From Shewanella benthica (GTDB lineage Bacteria > Pseudomonadota > Gammaproteobacteria > Enterobacterales > Shewanellaceae): DNA of 64,000 nt. Below, piece after piece: positions 9,086-19,855 of the stretch. The stretch is taken from positions 1 through 64,000 of the forward strand of contig JAKVHY010000003.1 of NCBI GenBank assembly GCA_023284085.1, written 5' to 3'. The notes beneath the pieces were generated by a model. It made no database searches. It had not been told where the DNA came from and saw only the letters and a list, made by a program, of their open reading frames with translations. How positions within the stretch are numbered: position 1 is the stretch's first letter; each line of letters starts with the position of its first letter. The position numbers were made by a program, and so were the translations under genes.

Positions 9086-9886
9086 ATGAAATCTATACCT
9101 GCATTACTCCTCTGTGCATTAATCATTTCAGGCTGTGCCACTCATCAATCTCCTACGGGCCGTAGTCAGACCTTGCTGTTTTCATCTCAGGAAATTAATC
9201 AGATGGGAGACAAATCTTTTGAGCAGATTAAAAAGCAGGAGAGGCTGAGCACAGATAGCAAGCTGGTGAGTTATGTAGACTGCGTCGCTAATCGAGTGAC
9301 TCGAGTCTTACCCGATAAGTCGCTTAAATGGGATGTGATTGTGTTCGAGTCCGATCAAGTTAACGCGTTTGCTCTGCCTGGTGGACATATCGGTGTCTAT
9401 ACCGGTTTGCTAAACGTTGCCGAAAATGAAGATCAATTGGCTACTGTCATTGGCCATGAGGTGGCTCATGTGCTGGCAAATCACAGCAATGAGCAGGTGT
9501 CCCGCGCGCAGATGACCGGGCTTGGTATGCAATTGGCTGATGCGGCGCTAGGGGCTGGAGGGGTCAGTAATAAAGACCTGTATATGGCGGCGCTTGGTTT
9601 AGGTACTCAGGTCGGCTTTATATTACCCTATGGTCGTGAGCAGGAGAGTGAGGCCGATATCATGGGAGTTGAGTTGATGGCGCGAGCGGGATTCGATCCG
9701 AGTCAAAGTATGTTGCTTTGGCAGAATATGGCCAAGGCGGGAGGGGAGCAAGGCCCCGAGTTACTGTCTACCCATCCATCCCACAGCCACAGAATCGATG
9801 ACCTAAGCCAAATGCAGGCGCAAGTTATGCCTCTTTATCTGGCGAGTAAGGACAAAGTAAAGAATCGCTGTCAGATTGCGAAATAA
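9086..9886 (+). CDS. M48-family metalloprotease lipoprotein
   Basis: A periplasmic, lipid-anchored zinc peptidase of 266 aa. The lipobox is IISGC with acylated C17. The catalytic motif HEVAH lies at 124-128 (H124, E125, H128), and E187 in ESEAD is the likely third zinc ligand. The DVNAFALPGGHI-type strand before the active site is typical of the family that includes LoiP and BepA. Unlike BepA it has no long TPR tail. A role in outer-membrane protein quality control is likely but inferred. It is preceded by the heptamer array, which may affect its expression. Confidence 0.88.
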   Translation: MKSIPALLLCALIISGCATHQSPTGRSQTLLFSSQEINQMGDKSFEQIKKQERLSTDSKLVSYVDCVANRVTRVLPDKSLKWDVIVFESDQVNAFALPGGHIGVYTGLLNVAENEDQLATVIGHEVAHVLANHSNEQVSRAQMTGLGMQLADAALGAGGVSNKDLYMAALGLGTQVGFILPYGREQESEADIMGVELMARAGFDPSQSMLLWQNMAKAGGEQGPELLSTHPSHSHRIDDLSQMQAQVMPLYLASKDKVKNRCQIAK

Positions 9887-9969
9887 ACTTGAGCTTATAA
9901 AGATCACAGTTTTTAACTATGGTAAACTAGCGCGCGAAATTAAATTGAATTACTGAGAGTAGAATCATT

Positions 9970-10587
9970 ATGTCTGACAAGTTCACTAGTATTGAAGAGC
10001 AAGCAAGTTACGGCGTAGGTCGTCAACTTGGCGAGCAGTTGGCTGCTAATTCTTTCGAAGGTATCGATATCTCAGCTGTTCAGCTAGGCCTTGCCGATGC
10101 GTTTGAAGGTAAAGAGAGCCAAGTTACCATGGAAGAACTTCAAATTGCGTTTACTGAGATCAGTCAGCGTATTCAGAAAGTTCAGGAAGCGGCGGCTGAA
10201 GCGGCATCTGCTGAAGGCGAAACTTTCCTAGGTGAGAATGCTAAGCGTGATGGTATCGTAACGCTTGAGTCTGGTCTTCAGTATGAGATTCTGAATGAAG
10301 GCGAGGGCGACAAGCCAAGTCTTGACGCCACGGTTCGTACTCACTATCACGGTACTTTCATCAATGGTGATGTATTCGATAGCTCAGTCGTTCGCGATCA
10401 ACCTGCCGAGTTCCCAGTGTCTGGTGTGATTGCTGGTTGGACCGAGGCACTACAACTTATGCCTGTGGGTGCTAAGTGGAGGCTTTATGTTCCTCATCAC
10501 TTGGCATACGGTGAGCGTGGTGCAGGTGCTTCTATCCCGCCATACTCCGCATTGGTATTTGAAGTCGAATTACTCGACATACTTTAA
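9970..10587 (+). CDS. fklB: FKBP-type peptidyl-prolyl isomerase FklB
   Basis: Prolyl cis-trans isomerase of 205 aa, the size of E. coli FklB. The N-terminal helical dimerisation region (about 1-90, ending QKVQEAAAEAAS) is followed by an FKBP domain from about 95 to the end. Its typical elements are VRTHYHGTFINGDVFDSS, VIAGWTEAL, HHLAYGERG and IPPYSALVFEVELLDI. No signal peptide is seen, so it should be cytoplasmic. Single-gene unit with its own terminator. Confidence 0.93.
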   Translation: MSDKFTSIEEQASYGVGRQLGEQLAANSFEGIDISAVQLGLADAFEGKESQVTMEELQIAFTEISQRIQKVQEAAAEAASAEGETFLGENAKRDGIVTLESGLQYEILNEGEGDKPSLDATVRTHYHGTFINGDVFDSSVVRDQPAEFPVSGVIAGWTEALQLMPVGAKWRLYVPHHLAYGERGAGASIPPYSALVFEVELLDIL

Positions 10588-10600
10588 TTCAATATCATTA

Positions 10601-10628
10601 AATGCCTAAGCTAACGCTTAGGCATTTT
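10601..10628 (+). terminator. Rho-independent terminator after fklB
   Basis: An 11-bp perfect stem AATGCCTAAGC (10601-10611) / GCTTAGGCATT (10616-10626) with a TAAC loop and a T-run. Confidence 0.92.
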
Positions 10629-10710
10629 TTTAGAATCAGAATTAACAGTTCCTCTTTTATGACTATAAGAGCTGGGCTGCCCGTTATATAATTTAGCTAG
10701 ATAGCATTAG

Positions 10711-11535
<825 letters not shown>

Positions 11536-11547
11536 TTACTATTTTTT

Positions 11548-11573
11548 AAAACCGCCAATTAGGCGGTTTTTTT
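11548..11573 (+). terminator. Rho-independent terminator after dapB
   Basis: Stem AAAACCGCC (11548-11556) / GGCGGTTTT (11562-11570), loop AATTA, then a T-run. Confidence 0.92.
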
Positions 11574-11576
11574 ATA

Positions 11577-11800
11577 CACGGAAGTATTTATCCCCGAACG
11601 CCATGGATGGTGTAAGAGGGGATTTATACATGGAACTACTTTGTAAGAGTTATCCCCGAACGCCATGGTACCTGAAATGTTCCTGACATTTCTAGGCAAT
11701 CCCTACATCCTTGTAGGTCATGGTGTAAGAGGGGGTTTATACACGGAACTGTTTTGTAAGAGTTATCCCCGAACACCAAGGTGGTGTAGGAGGGGGGTTA
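11577..11800 (+). repeat. Three degenerate copies of a MITE-like repeat between dapB and carA
   Basis: Units of the form TTATCCCCGAACGCCATGG ... GGTGTAAGAGGGG-TTTATACA-GGAACT occur at about 11589-11631, 11649-11745 and 11762-11800. The ends TTATCCCC and GGGG-TTTA are partly inverted. The middle unit carries the extra TGAAATG-TTCCTGACATTTC hairpin shared with 8533-8636. The rest of the gap to carA (11801-11972) is A/T-rich leader and promoter sequence. I found no clear ArgR box there. Confidence 0.75.
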
Positions 11801-11972
11801 TGTTTTATCAAAATGTGTTGATAATTTAATTTTTTAATCTGTAGACAAGCTAAATAAACACGTATATAGTTGTCCGAATTTGCCAAAATTTCGTATATTT
11901 TGTAAATATTGGTATTATTAAAGCAATAAAAAACATTATATTTTAGTGGCTTGGCTCTTTATGGAGGTCGCG

Positions 11973-13118
11973 TTGACAAAGTCTGCCTTACTCGTACTCG
12001 AAGATGGAACTGTATTCTCTGGCACTGCAATTGGTGCCGATGGACATGCTGTTGGTGAAGTTGTTTTTAACACTTCAATGACAGGATACCAGGAGATCCT
12101 GACAGATCCCTCTTATTCTCGCCAGATCGTAACTCTAACTTATCCTCATATTGGTAACACTGGAACCAATGATGAAGATACAGAATCCGATGCAGTCCAT
12201 GCTTGTGGTCTGATCATCAGAGATCTTCCTCTTCTCGCCAGTAACTTTCGTAATCAGCAATGCTTGAGTGAATATCTAATAGCTAACAATATTGTTGGTA
12301 TTGCAGATATTGATACTCGAAAGTTGACTCGTATTTTACGAGAGAAAGGTGCTCAAGCAGGCTGTATCTTAGTCGGTGAGGATGACATCGCTAAGGCATT
12401 AGCCGCAGCGAAAGCGTTCCCTGGTTTAAAAGGCATGGATTTAGCCAAAGAAGTCACCACAAAAAAAGCCTATCAGTGGCGTAGCGGTAGCTGGCGTTTA
12501 GTCGGTGGTTTACCCGAAGATAAGCCTGAATCAGAGCTTAAATACAAGGTCGTTGCTTACGACTACGGTGTGAAGCGTAATATCTTACGTATGCTGGTAG
12601 ATCGTGGTTGTGATGTCACTGTGGTTCCGGCCCAGACACCTGCATCTGAAGTGCTGGCGATGAAGCCTGATGGGATATTCCTATCGAATGGCCCAGGTGA
12701 CCCTGAGCCATGTGACTATGCTATCAAGGCGATTCAGGAGATCCTCAAGACAGAGATCCCTGTGTTTGGTATTTGTCTCGGTCATCAGCTGTTGGCTCTC
12801 GCTTGCGGTGCTAAAACCCTTAAAATGAAGTTTGGTCATCATGGTGCCAACCATCCGGTGAGTGATCTTGAGAAAGGTAATGTGATGATCACCAGCCAAA
12901 ACCACGGTTTTGCTGCTGATGAAACGAGTCTACCCGCCAACATCAAGGTGACTCATAAGTCATTGTTTGATGGTTCATTGCAAGGTATACATTTGACAGA
13001 TAAGCCTGCATTTAGCTTCCAGGGACACCCTGAAGCGAGTCCGGGTCCACATGATGCAGCGCCTTTGTTCAATCACTTTATTGAACTTATTGAGCTATAT
13101 CGTCAAAACGCCAAGTAG
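11973..13118 (+). CDS. carA: Carbamoyl-phosphate synthase small (glutaminase) subunit
   Basis: Hydrolyses glutamine and channels ammonia to CarB for carbamoyl phosphate, which feeds arginine and pyrimidine synthesis. I take the TTG start at 11973: GGAGG (11963-11967) is 5 nt upstream, the protein then begins like E. coli CarA ([11 protein letters not shown]), and E. coli carA also uses TTG. Length is 381 aa. The N-terminal domain is followed by a class I glutaminase domain with C268 (FGICLGHQ) and H352/E354 (GHPEA). carB follows 19 bp later with its own ribosome-binding site. Confidence 0.97.
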   Translation: MTKSALLVLEDGTVFSGTAIGADGHAVGEVVFNTSMTGYQEILTDPSYSRQIVTLTYPHIGNTGTNDEDTESDAVHACGLIIRDLPLLASNFRNQQCLSEYLIANNIVGIADIDTRKLTRILREKGAQAGCILVGEDDIAKALAAAKAFPGLKGMDLAKEVTTKKAYQWRSGSWRLVGGLPEDKPESELKYKVVAYDYGVKRNILRMLVDRGCDVTVVPAQTPASEVLAMKPDGIFLSNGPGDPEPCDYAIKAIQEILKTEIPVFGICLGHQLLALACGAKTLKMKFGHHGANHPVSDLEKGNVMITSQNHGFAADETSLPANIKVTHKSLFDGSLQGIHLTDKPAFSFQGHPEASPGPHDAAPLFNHFIELIELYRQNAK

Positions 13119-13137
13119 TCAGGAGAAGGTTTAAGCA

Positions 13138-16100
13138 ATGCCAAAACGTACAGATATAAAAAGTATTCTTATCCTGGGTGCAGGCCCGATTGTTATCGGT
13201 CAGGCATGTGAGTTTGATTACTCCGGTGCCCAGGCGTGTAAAGCGCTACGTGAAGAGGGTTATCGAGTTATTCTGGTTAACTCTAACCCAGCCACTATCA
13301 TGACAGATCCCGAGATGGCCGATGCGACGTATATCGAGCCAATTCATTGGGAAGTTGTGCGTAATATTATTGCCAAAGAGCGTCCCGATGCGATTTTGCC
13401 TACCATGGGCGGCCAAACTGCACTTAACTGTGCGCTGGAGCTTGAAAGCAAGGGCGTGCTGAAAGAGTTTAATGTCGAGATGATTGGCGCGACAGCCGAC
13501 GCCATAGACAAAGCCGAAGACCGTGGTCGTTTCGATAAGGCGATGAAAGCCATTGGCCTCGAATGTCCACGTGCGGGTTTTGCCCATACGATGGCAGAGG
13601 CATTCGCAGTGCAGGAAACTTTGGGTTTCCCGTGTATTATTCGCCCGTCTTTCACCATGGGTGGCAGTGGCGGCGGTATTGCTTATAACATCGAAGAATT
13701 CGAAGAGATCTGTACTCAAGGACTGGACCTGTCGCCAACCAGCGAGCTGCTAATCGATGAGTCGCTCATCGGTTGGAAAGAGTACGAGATGGAAGTGGTG
13801 CGTGACAAGAATGATAACTGCATCATAGTCTGCTCTATTGAGAACTTCGACGCCATGGGCGTGCACACCGGTGACTCGATCACTGTGGCTCCAGCTCAGA
13901 CACTGACGGATAAAGAATATCAGTTGATGCGTAATGCTTCTATTGCGGTTCTGCGTGAAATCGGTGTGGAGACGGGCGGTTCTAACGTACAGTTTGGCAT
14001 CAACCCGAAGGATGGCCGTATGGTTATCATCGAGATGAACCCAAGAGTATCACGCTCTTCGGCATTAGCGTCTAAGGCGACGGGGTTCCCGATTGCTAAA
14101 ATCGCAGCCAAGCTGGCGGTTGGTTACACTCTCGATGAGCTTAAGAATGATATCACAGGCGGAACTACCCCTGCTTCATTCGAGCCTGCCATCGATTATG
14201 TGGTCACAAAAATGCCTCGCTTCAACTTCGAGAAGTTTGCCGGTGCAAATGACCGTCTAACCACTCAGATGAAGTCGGTTGGTGAAGTGATGTCCATTGG
14301 CCGTACGTTCCAGGAATCACTGCAAAAAGCATTGCGTGGACTCGAAGTCGGTAAGAATGGTCTGGATCCAATGATCGATATCGAAGACGCCGATGCGATG
14401 AAAAAAATTCGCCACGAGCTTAAAGAGCCTGGCGCAGACCGAATTTGGTATATTGCCGATGCCTTCCGTGCCGGTCTTTCTGTCGATGATATCTACGAGC
14501 TGACTAATGTCGACCCTTGGTTCTTGGTACAGATACAAGATCTGCTTAATTTTGAGACTCAGGTTAAAGACGCTGGCATGTCGGGTCTGAATGAGGTCTT
14601 CTTGCGCCAACTTAAGCGTAAAGGCTTCTCCGATTTACGTTTGTCGGACCTGCTCGGTGTCAGAGAGTCAGAAGTTCGCAAGTTACGCCATAAGCATGAG
14701 ATTCATCCTGTGTATAAGCGCGTCGATACTTGCGCCGCCGAGTTCTCAACCGATACCGCCTATATGTACTCTACCTATGAAGAAGAGTGTGAGGCGAACC
14801 CATCTAATCGTGACAAGATCATGATCTTAGGTGGCGGACCAAACAGAATTGGCCAGGGTATCGAGTTCGATTACTGCTGTGTACATGCGGCAATGGCATT
14901 GCGTGAAGATGGTTATGAGACCATCATGGTCAACTGTAACCCAGAAACGGTATCAACCGATTACGACACGTCAGACAGGCTCTATTTTGAATCTGTCACT
15001 CTGGAAGATGTGCTCGAGATTGTTCGTATAGAGAAGCCTAAGGGCGTTATCGTGCAATATGGTGGTCAAACACCGCTTAAGTTAGCCCGTGAACTCGAAG
15101 CTGCCGGCGTACCAATAATCGGTACCAGCCCAGATGCTATCGACCGCGCCGAAGACAGAGAGCGTTTCCAGCAGGCGATTCATCGTCTGGAGATGAAACA
15201 GCCAGAAAATGACACCGTGACTACAGTCGAAAGTGCCATTATCTCGGCCGAGCGTATCGGTTATCCTCTAGTGGTGCGTCCATCTTACGTACTAGGTGGT
15301 CGTGCGATGGAGATCGTCTACGATGAGCAAGATTTGCGTCGCTACTTCAACGAAGCCGTGAGCGTGTCAAACTCCTCTCCTGTATTGCTTGACCGTTTCT
15401 TAGATAATGCTATTGAGATCGATATTGATGCCATCTGTGATGGTGAGACTGTGGTTATTGGCTCTATCATGGAGCATATCGAGCAAGCTGGCGTACACTC
15501 AGGTGATTCAGGTTGTTCATTACCTCCCTATAGCCTAAGTGAAGATGTTCAGAATCGCATGCGTGAGCAGGTGGGTAAGCTGGCCATAGAACTTGGGGTT
15601 ATTGGCTTGATGAATGTGCAGTTTGCCGTGAAGGACGATGAGATCTATATGATCGAAGTTAACCCTCGCGCCGCACGTACTGTGCCATTTGTTTCTAAGG
15701 CTACTGGTGTACCTTTAGCTAAGATAGCCGCTCGTGTTATGGCGGGTCAGAGCCTCAAATCGCAAAACTTTACCAAGGAAGTGATTCCACCTTTCTTTTC
15801 GGTGAAAGAAGTTGTTTTGCCGTTTAACAAGTTCCCGGGTGTCGATCCTATGCTTGGCCCTGAGATGCGCTCTACTGGTGAGGTGATGGGCATAGGTGAT
15901 ACTTTCGCCGAAGCGTATGCTAAGGCGCAACTGGGTGCCACAGCCTCCGTGCCTAAGTCCGGTCGTGCCTTGCTATCGGTTCGTGACAGCGATAAGCAAA
16001 GGGTAGCGGACTTGGCTTCTAACCTGATTGCTCTCGGATATGAAATCGATGCAACTCATGGTACTGCAATAATCTTAGGTGAGGCGGGGATTAACCCGCG

Positions 16101-16356
16101 TCTGGTCAACAAGGTACATGAAGGGCGTCCGCATATTCTTGACCGTATCAAGAATGGTGAATACACCTATATTGTTAACACCACCGAAGGTCGTCAGGCG
16201 ATTGAAGACTCTCGCCAGCTTCGACGCGGTGCATTGCGATACAAGGTAGATTATACCACGACCTTGAATGCTGCATTTGCCACATGTATGGCGCATGCCG
16301 CCGATGACAGAAGCACAGTGACTTCGATACAAGAGTGGCATAAACGCATTAAGTAA
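13138..16356 (+). CDS. carB: Carbamoyl-phosphate synthase large subunit
   Basis: The ATP-dependent synthetase partner of CarA. Its 1072 aa match the family. Two homologous halves are visible, each with a pre-ATP-grasp start ([22 protein letters not shown] near 10; [20 protein letters not shown] near 560) and an ATP-grasp domain. The C-terminal MGS-like allosteric domain (about 935-1072) binds effectors in E. coli. The carAB operon ends in a strong terminator. Confidence 0.98.
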   Translation: MPKRTDIKSILILGAGPIVIGQACEFDYSGAQACKALREEGYRVILVNSNPATIMTDPEMADATYIEPIHWEVVRNIIAKERPDAILPTMGGQTALNCALELESKGVLKEFNVEMIGATADAIDKAEDRGRFDKAMKAIGLECPRAGFAHTMAEAFAVQETLGFPCIIRPSFTMGGSGGGIAYNIEEFEEICTQGLDLSPTSELLIDESLIGWKEYEMEVVRDKNDNCIIVCSIENFDAMGVHTGDSITVAPAQTLTDKEYQLMRNASIAVLREIGVETGGSNVQFGINPKDGRMVIIEMNPRVSRSSALASKATGFPIAKIAAKLAVGYTLDELKNDITGGTTPASFEPAIDYVVTKMPRFNFEKFAGANDRLTTQMKSVGEVMSIGRTFQESLQKALRGLEVGKNGLDPMIDIEDADAMKKIRHELKEPGADRIWYIADAFRAGLSVDDIYELTNVDPWFLVQIQDLLNFETQVKDAGMSGLNEVFLRQLKRKGFSDLRLSDLLGVRESEVRKLRHKHEIHPVYKRVDTCAAEFSTDTAYMYSTYEEECEANPSNRDKIMILGGGPNRIGQGIEFDYCCVHAAMALREDGYETIMVNCNPETVSTDYDTSDRLYFESVTLEDVLEIVRIEKPKGVIVQYGGQTPLKLARELEAAGVPIIGTSPDAIDRAEDRERFQQAIHRLEMKQPENDTVTTVESAIISAERIGYPLVVRPSYVLGGRAMEIVYDEQDLRRYFNEAVSVSNSSPVLLDRFLDNAIEIDIDAICDGETVVIGSIMEHIEQAGVHSGDSGCSLPPYSLSEDVQNRMREQVGKLAIELGVIGLMNVQFAVKDDEIYMIEVNPRAARTVPFVSKATGVPLAKIAARVMAGQSLKSQNFTKEVIPPFFSVKEVVLPFNKFPGVDPMLGPEMRSTGEVMGIGDTFAEAYAKAQLGATASVPKSGRALLSVRDSDKQRVADLASNLIALGYEIDATHGTAIILGEAGINPRLVNKVHEGRPHILDRIKNGEYTYIVNTTEGRQAIEDSRQLRRGALRYKVDYTTTLNAAFATCMAHAADDRSTVTSIQEWHKRIK

Positions 16357-16371
16357 AACTCGTTACTTAAG

Positions 16372-16398
16372 AAAAAGGCCGCATTCGCGGCCTTTTTT
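16372..16398 (+). terminator. Rho-independent terminator after carB
   Basis: An 11-bp stem AAAAAGGCCGC (16372-16382) / GCGGCCTTTTT (16387-16397) with an ATTC loop. Confidence 0.92.
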
Positions 16399-16609
16399 AT
16401 TGTTTTAACATTTACAAGCATCATTTTTATTCCAGAAAGGTCCTTGGGAAGCTTAAGACTTTTACTGAGCTAAATTTATAACTGAGAAAGTGGGATAGCA
16501 TCTGAGGTGATGAACGTATAGAATGAGCCTATTCCCGAAATACTTTACTTTATTGGCTCAGCATGTGCCGATAGAGACTGCTTTTGTTTTAAGGAGACGA
16601 AAGAGGATT

Positions 16610-17086
16610 ATGAATAAGGTTCCTATGACAGTTGTTGGTGCCGAGCAGCTGCGAAAAGAGTTAACACATCTAAAATTTGAGCAGCGTCCCAGTATTACTC
16701 AGGCGATAGGTACAGCCAGAGAGCTTGGCGATCTTAAAGAGAATGCCGAGTATCATGCCGCGCGTGAAGAGCAGGGCATTTGTGAGGCGCGAATTCGTGA
16801 TCTCGAAGGTAAACTGTCGAATGTGCAGATTATCGACGTGACTAAGATGGAAAATAACGGTCGTATTATTTTCGGTACGACTGTGACTATCTTAAATGTC
16901 GAGACCGAAACAGAATCGACCTATCGCATCGTGGGTGAAGATGAGGCGAACATCAAAGAGAATTTGATCTCTGTGACTTCACCTATTGCAAGAGGGTTAG
17001 TGGGTAAGAATCTCGATGATGAGGTGAATATTCAGACTCCAGGTGGTATCACTGAGTACGAGATTATCGCCGTAGAGTATATCTAA
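16610..17086 (+). CDS. greA: Transcription elongation factor GreA
   Basis: Rescues backtracked RNA polymerase by stimulating transcript cleavage. I use the ATG at 16610, which gives the standard 158 aa; the frame opens 29 codons earlier, but that extension is unlike GreA. The N-terminal coiled coil with acidic tip ([19 protein letters not shown] near 40-60) and the FKBP-like C-terminal domain ([12 protein letters not shown]..., PGGITEYEI) are both present. GAGG precedes the start closely and AAGGAG lies further upstream. Confidence 0.96.
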   Translation: MNKVPMTVVGAEQLRKELTHLKFEQRPSITQAIGTARELGDLKENAEYHAAREEQGICEARIRDLEGKLSNVQIIDVTKMENNGRIIFGTTVTILNVETETESTYRIVGEDEANIKENLISVTSPIARGLVGKNLDDEVNIQTPGGITEYEIIAVEYI

Positions 17087-17151
17087 GCAGATCTTTTCGT
17101 TATCCCATTCATTGCTAATTATGGGATATCTAGTGTAATACTGCGAGATGT

Positions 17152-17177
17152 AAAAAGCCGCTAATAGCGGCTTTTTG
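17152..17177 (+). terminator. Rho-independent terminator after greA
   Basis: Stem AAAAAGCCGC (17152-17161) / GCGGCTTTTT (17167-17176) with a TAATA loop. It separates greA from the vemP-like/secDF unit. Confidence 0.92.
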
Positions 17178-17347
17178 TTGCCTGATTTTCGCTATTTGAT
17201 GCAATACCTGAACGGCTTGCTCCCTAGTTTTTCGATTTATACCAATCGGTATTATTTTCAATCAAAGCCTGCAAGATGTTTAATTGTTAATTTGTTTTTT
17301 CGATTTTTCTGGTTACAATTAAAAAATTGAATAGCATGGGGATTAAT

Positions 17348-17851
17348 GTGTCAGGACTTTTTCGTATAGGGCTAATGCTGATCTTGCTAGGGGGAATATT
17401 TCTCTCAGGCATGAGTGCGTCTGCTTCTGAGTATATGAAAAAGGATACCCCTATTCAGTCCGTTCACAGCTTGTGTCAGGACTCTGGGTCTCAGGAAGCA
17501 TTTAAATTGACCTCTTGTGCATCGACAAACACTCTCTTTGGGCACTTAGATACACCAAGCACTCACTCAGGACTCGAACATCATGTTCCAAGTGATCAAG
17601 AGTTTGTTCCTCTTATCTCGATGCGTCTGTTAAGTTTTGCCCAACACGATCTACAACAGATAAAGCCTAGCTATCTGTTGGCCTATGAGTTTGTTTCACC
17701 TCCAAGTCCCTCTTTTTCCATCGGGTATCGGATAGACTTTGTCCGGAGCCTGGATTGGTCCCTCCATGCTAATGAAAAGCCTTCCAGGCTTTCGGGCTGG
17801 AAGGAATCGAATCTGCTCTACCGCTTTTCTCAGCAAAAATCCGTTAGCTAA
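17348..17851 (+). CDS. vemP: VemP-like secretion-monitoring arrest peptide
   Basis: Predicted exported regulatory nascent chain upstream of secDF. The N-terminus is a signal sequence (GLFRIGLMLILLGGIFLSGMSASA). The middle is low in recognisable domains. Near the C-terminus lies RLSGWKESNLLY followed by RFSQQ, which lines up with the arrest motif of Vibrio VemP as I remember it (HRI-x-GWKETNAMYVALN). VemP is encoded directly upstream of secDF2 in Vibrio and stalls its own ribosome until it is exported, inducing secDF2. Size (about 167-174 aa against 159), signal peptide, motif position close to the C-terminus and the downstream secDF all fit. I choose GTG 17348 because GGGGA lies 5 nt upstream; ATG 17336 and TTG 17327 are alternatives. 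Arrest itself is inferred. Confidence 0.75.
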   Translation: MSGLFRIGLMLILLGGIFLSGMSASASEYMKKDTPIQSVHSLCQDSGSQEAFKLTSCASTNTLFGHLDTPSTHSGLEHHVPSDQEFVPLISMRLLSFAQHDLQQIKPSYLLAYEFVSPPSPSFSIGYRIDFVRSLDWSLHANEKPSRLSGWKESNLLYRFSQQKSVS

Positions 17852-17891
17852 CTTGTTATCGGCTGGCATCGAAGGCTAGCTGGCTAAATAT

Positions 17892-17993
17892 CTCTTTCTC
17901 AAGAAGCATCTTCCCATTGCCATTTTTGGGGCAGCTTCCTTGGTTGAGCCATTAATATCAATGGGTATTAATGGCGAGTTTTGAGAGAAAGAG
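17892..17993 (+). promoter_or_regulatory. Stem-loop covering the secD translation start region
   Basis: CTCTTTCTC (17892-17900) is perfectly complementary to GAGAAAGAG (17985-17993), the purine-rich stretch at the secD start. Inside that pairing is a perfect 10-bp hairpin GCCATTAATA (17948-17957) / TATTAATGGC (17966-17975). In Vibrio the vemP-secD2 junction is known to hide the secD2 ribosome-binding site in a stem that a stalled ribosome opens; this arrangement is compatible with that. No T-run follows, so it is not a terminator. Confidence 0.6.
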
Positions 17994-19855
17994 TGGAAAA
18001 ACTCGTTAGAAAGCAAGGTGCCTTCACGGCAAATTACGCTATGAAAAGACAAACAAGAAAAAAATTACTCAATCACAACTCTCCATGGAAATATGGGGTG
18101 TTAATAGTCACTATTATCGTCATGCTATTGAGTGCACTGCCGTCTCTGTTTGGTGAGGATGCGGCTATTGAGGTCAGTAATAAGGCTGGTTTATCAGTGT
18201 CCTTGATAGAGCTGCATAAGCAACTCCAACTGGCCGGGATAGATATAAAACGCATAGACCAAGCCGATGGCCAAACATTGGTCGTACTCGCTAAGCAGGC
18301 TCAACAAACGCAAACAAAGCTGCTGCTGGCTAAGTTAGTCGCTAAACCAGAACATCTCACTCTGGCACTCGCTCCGGCAGCACCATCCTGGTTACTCAGT
18401 CTGGGAGTTGCGCCCATAAAGTTGGGCTTAGATCTCAGGGGAGGTGTGCAGTTTCTCTTGGATGTGGATCTTGAGCCCGTTTATCGACTTCATGGTGAAA
18501 GCTTAGTCGATTCAATCAAACAGTTTTCCCGTGAGCAAAAATTGATGGGAACTCAGGTGCGTTATGGGGACGATGACAGTATCATTTTAGTGCTGGCCAA
18601 CTCAGAAACCAGTGACCAATATCGACAATTTATCCGTAGCCAACATCCTCGCTGGCAAGTGAAACAGGAGGGGGATGGCATCTTGACGGTCAGTTTAAAG
18701 CAAACTGAAAAAGAGCTGCTGCGGGATTTCACCGTTAAACAAAATTTACAGACCATGCGCGGTCGCATATCTCAACTTGGGATCACCGAGGCATTAGTGC
18801 AGCGCCAGGGAGAGCATAGAATACGCATTGAGCTGCCTGGTGTTCAAGATCCTGCCGCAGCGAAGAGCGTCATAGGTGCAACCGCCAGTCTGGCTTTCTA
18901 TGAAGTGAAACCGCCGGGGTCTGTTAACGCGAAAATCTTGCGTGATGACACCCTGACCCCTGTGTATGTATCGCGTAAACCTGTGTTGGGAGGTGAGCAT
19001 ATTATAGATGCCAGGGCGGGGATTGGTGAGATGGGGGGGGCTGAAGTGAGTATCACTTTAGACAACGCAGGCGGTAAATTGATGTCGGCTTTTTCCAGAG
19101 ACAACATAGGGCATCCTATGGCCACATCTTATAGTGAATACAGTCGGAATGCTCAAGGCGAGGTGAGTCAACAGACACGAGTGATCAGTATTGCCACGAT
19201 ACAGAGCCAGTTAGGCAATCGTTTCAGTATTACCGGAGCCGGAGATTACCAAGAGGCACAGCAACTGGCATTGTTATTACGTGCAGGCTCTATGACAGCG
19301 CCGGTGACCATAGTCGAAGAGCGAACCATAGGCCCGAGTCTTGGCGCCGAGAATATCGTCAATGGTTTTGCCGCGTTAGCCTTAGGCATGGCGATGACCT
19401 TAGTCTTTATGGGCTTCTGGTACCGACGTTTGGGCTGGGTAGCCAATGTGGCGCTTGTCGCTAATATAGTGATTTTGTTTGGGTTGCTGGCCCTGATCCC
19501 AGGGGCGGTATTGACCTTACCAGGCATCGCAGGCTTAGTGCTGACTGTTGGCATGGCCGTTGATACTAATGTGCTCATCTTCGAGCGGATCAAAGATAAC
19601 CTGAAACAGGGGAGAGATTTCGCCCACGCCATAGATAGGGGATTCGATAGCGCCTTTGGCACCATCTTAGATGCCAACCTTACCACCATGATCACCGCAG
19701 TTGTGCTCTATTCGATCGGTAATGGTCCGATCCAGGGCTTTGCCCTGACACTGGGCTTGGGACTGTTGACGAGCATGTTTACCGGAATTTTTGCTTCTCG
19801 TGCCCTTATCAATTGGGCATATGGACGTAACTTTAACCGTGATGTGAGGGTGTAA
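17981..19855 (+). CDS. secD: Protein translocase SecD, probable second copy
   Basis: Inner-membrane RND-type subunit that uses the ion gradient to pull exported proteins through SecYEG with SecF. 624 aa. TM1 follows NSPWKYGVLIVTIIVMLL and the ALPSLFGED signature. The periplasmic P1 region begins GLDLRGGVQFLLDVD, and the C-terminal five-helix bundle holds the essential Asp in AVDTNVLIFERIKD. The start is uncertain: TTG 17981, GTG 17993 and ATG 18041 are all possible, and none has a strong exposed ribosome-binding site. There is no yajC or tgt beside it, so this is unlikely to be the housekeeping yajC-secD-secF locus. It overlaps secF by 1 nt. Confidence 0.9.
   Translation: MRERVEKLVRKQGAFTANYAMKRQTRKKLLNHNSPWKYGVLIVTIIVMLLSALPSLFGEDAAIEVSNKAGLSVSLIELHKQLQLAGIDIKRIDQADGQTLVVLAKQAQQTQTKLLLAKLVAKPEHLTLALAPAAPSWLLSLGVAPIKLGLDLRGGVQFLLDVDLEPVYRLHGESLVDSIKQFSREQKLMGTQVRYGDDDSIILVLANSETSDQYRQFIRSQHPRWQVKQEGDGILTVSLKQTEKELLRDFTVKQNLQTMRGRISQLGITEALVQRQGEHRIRIELPGVQDPAAAKSVIGATASLAFYEVKPPGSVNAKILRDDTLTPVYVSRKPVLGGEHIIDARAGIGEMGGAEVSITLDNAGGKLMSAFSRDNIGHPMATSYSEYSRNAQGEVSQQTRVISIATIQSQLGNRFSITGAGDYQEAQQLALLLRAGSMTAPVTIVEERTIGPSLGAENIVNGFAALALGMAMTLVFMGFWYRRLGWVANVALVANIVILFGLLALIPGAVLTLPGIAGLVLTVGMAVDTNVLIFERIKDNLKQGRDFAHAIDRGFDSAFGTILDANLTTMITAVVLYSIGNGPIQGFALTLGLGLLTSMFTGIFASRALINWAYGRNFNRDVRV

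Noticed and set aside
11801..11972. ArgR operator upstream of carA
   Set aside because: Arginine control of carAB would be expected, but no 18-bp box close to the TGAAT...ATTCA consensus is visible in this A/T-rich leader.
16523..16609. N-terminal extension of GreA
   Set aside because: The extra 29 codons are unlike GreA, and the ATG at 16610 gives the exact family length.
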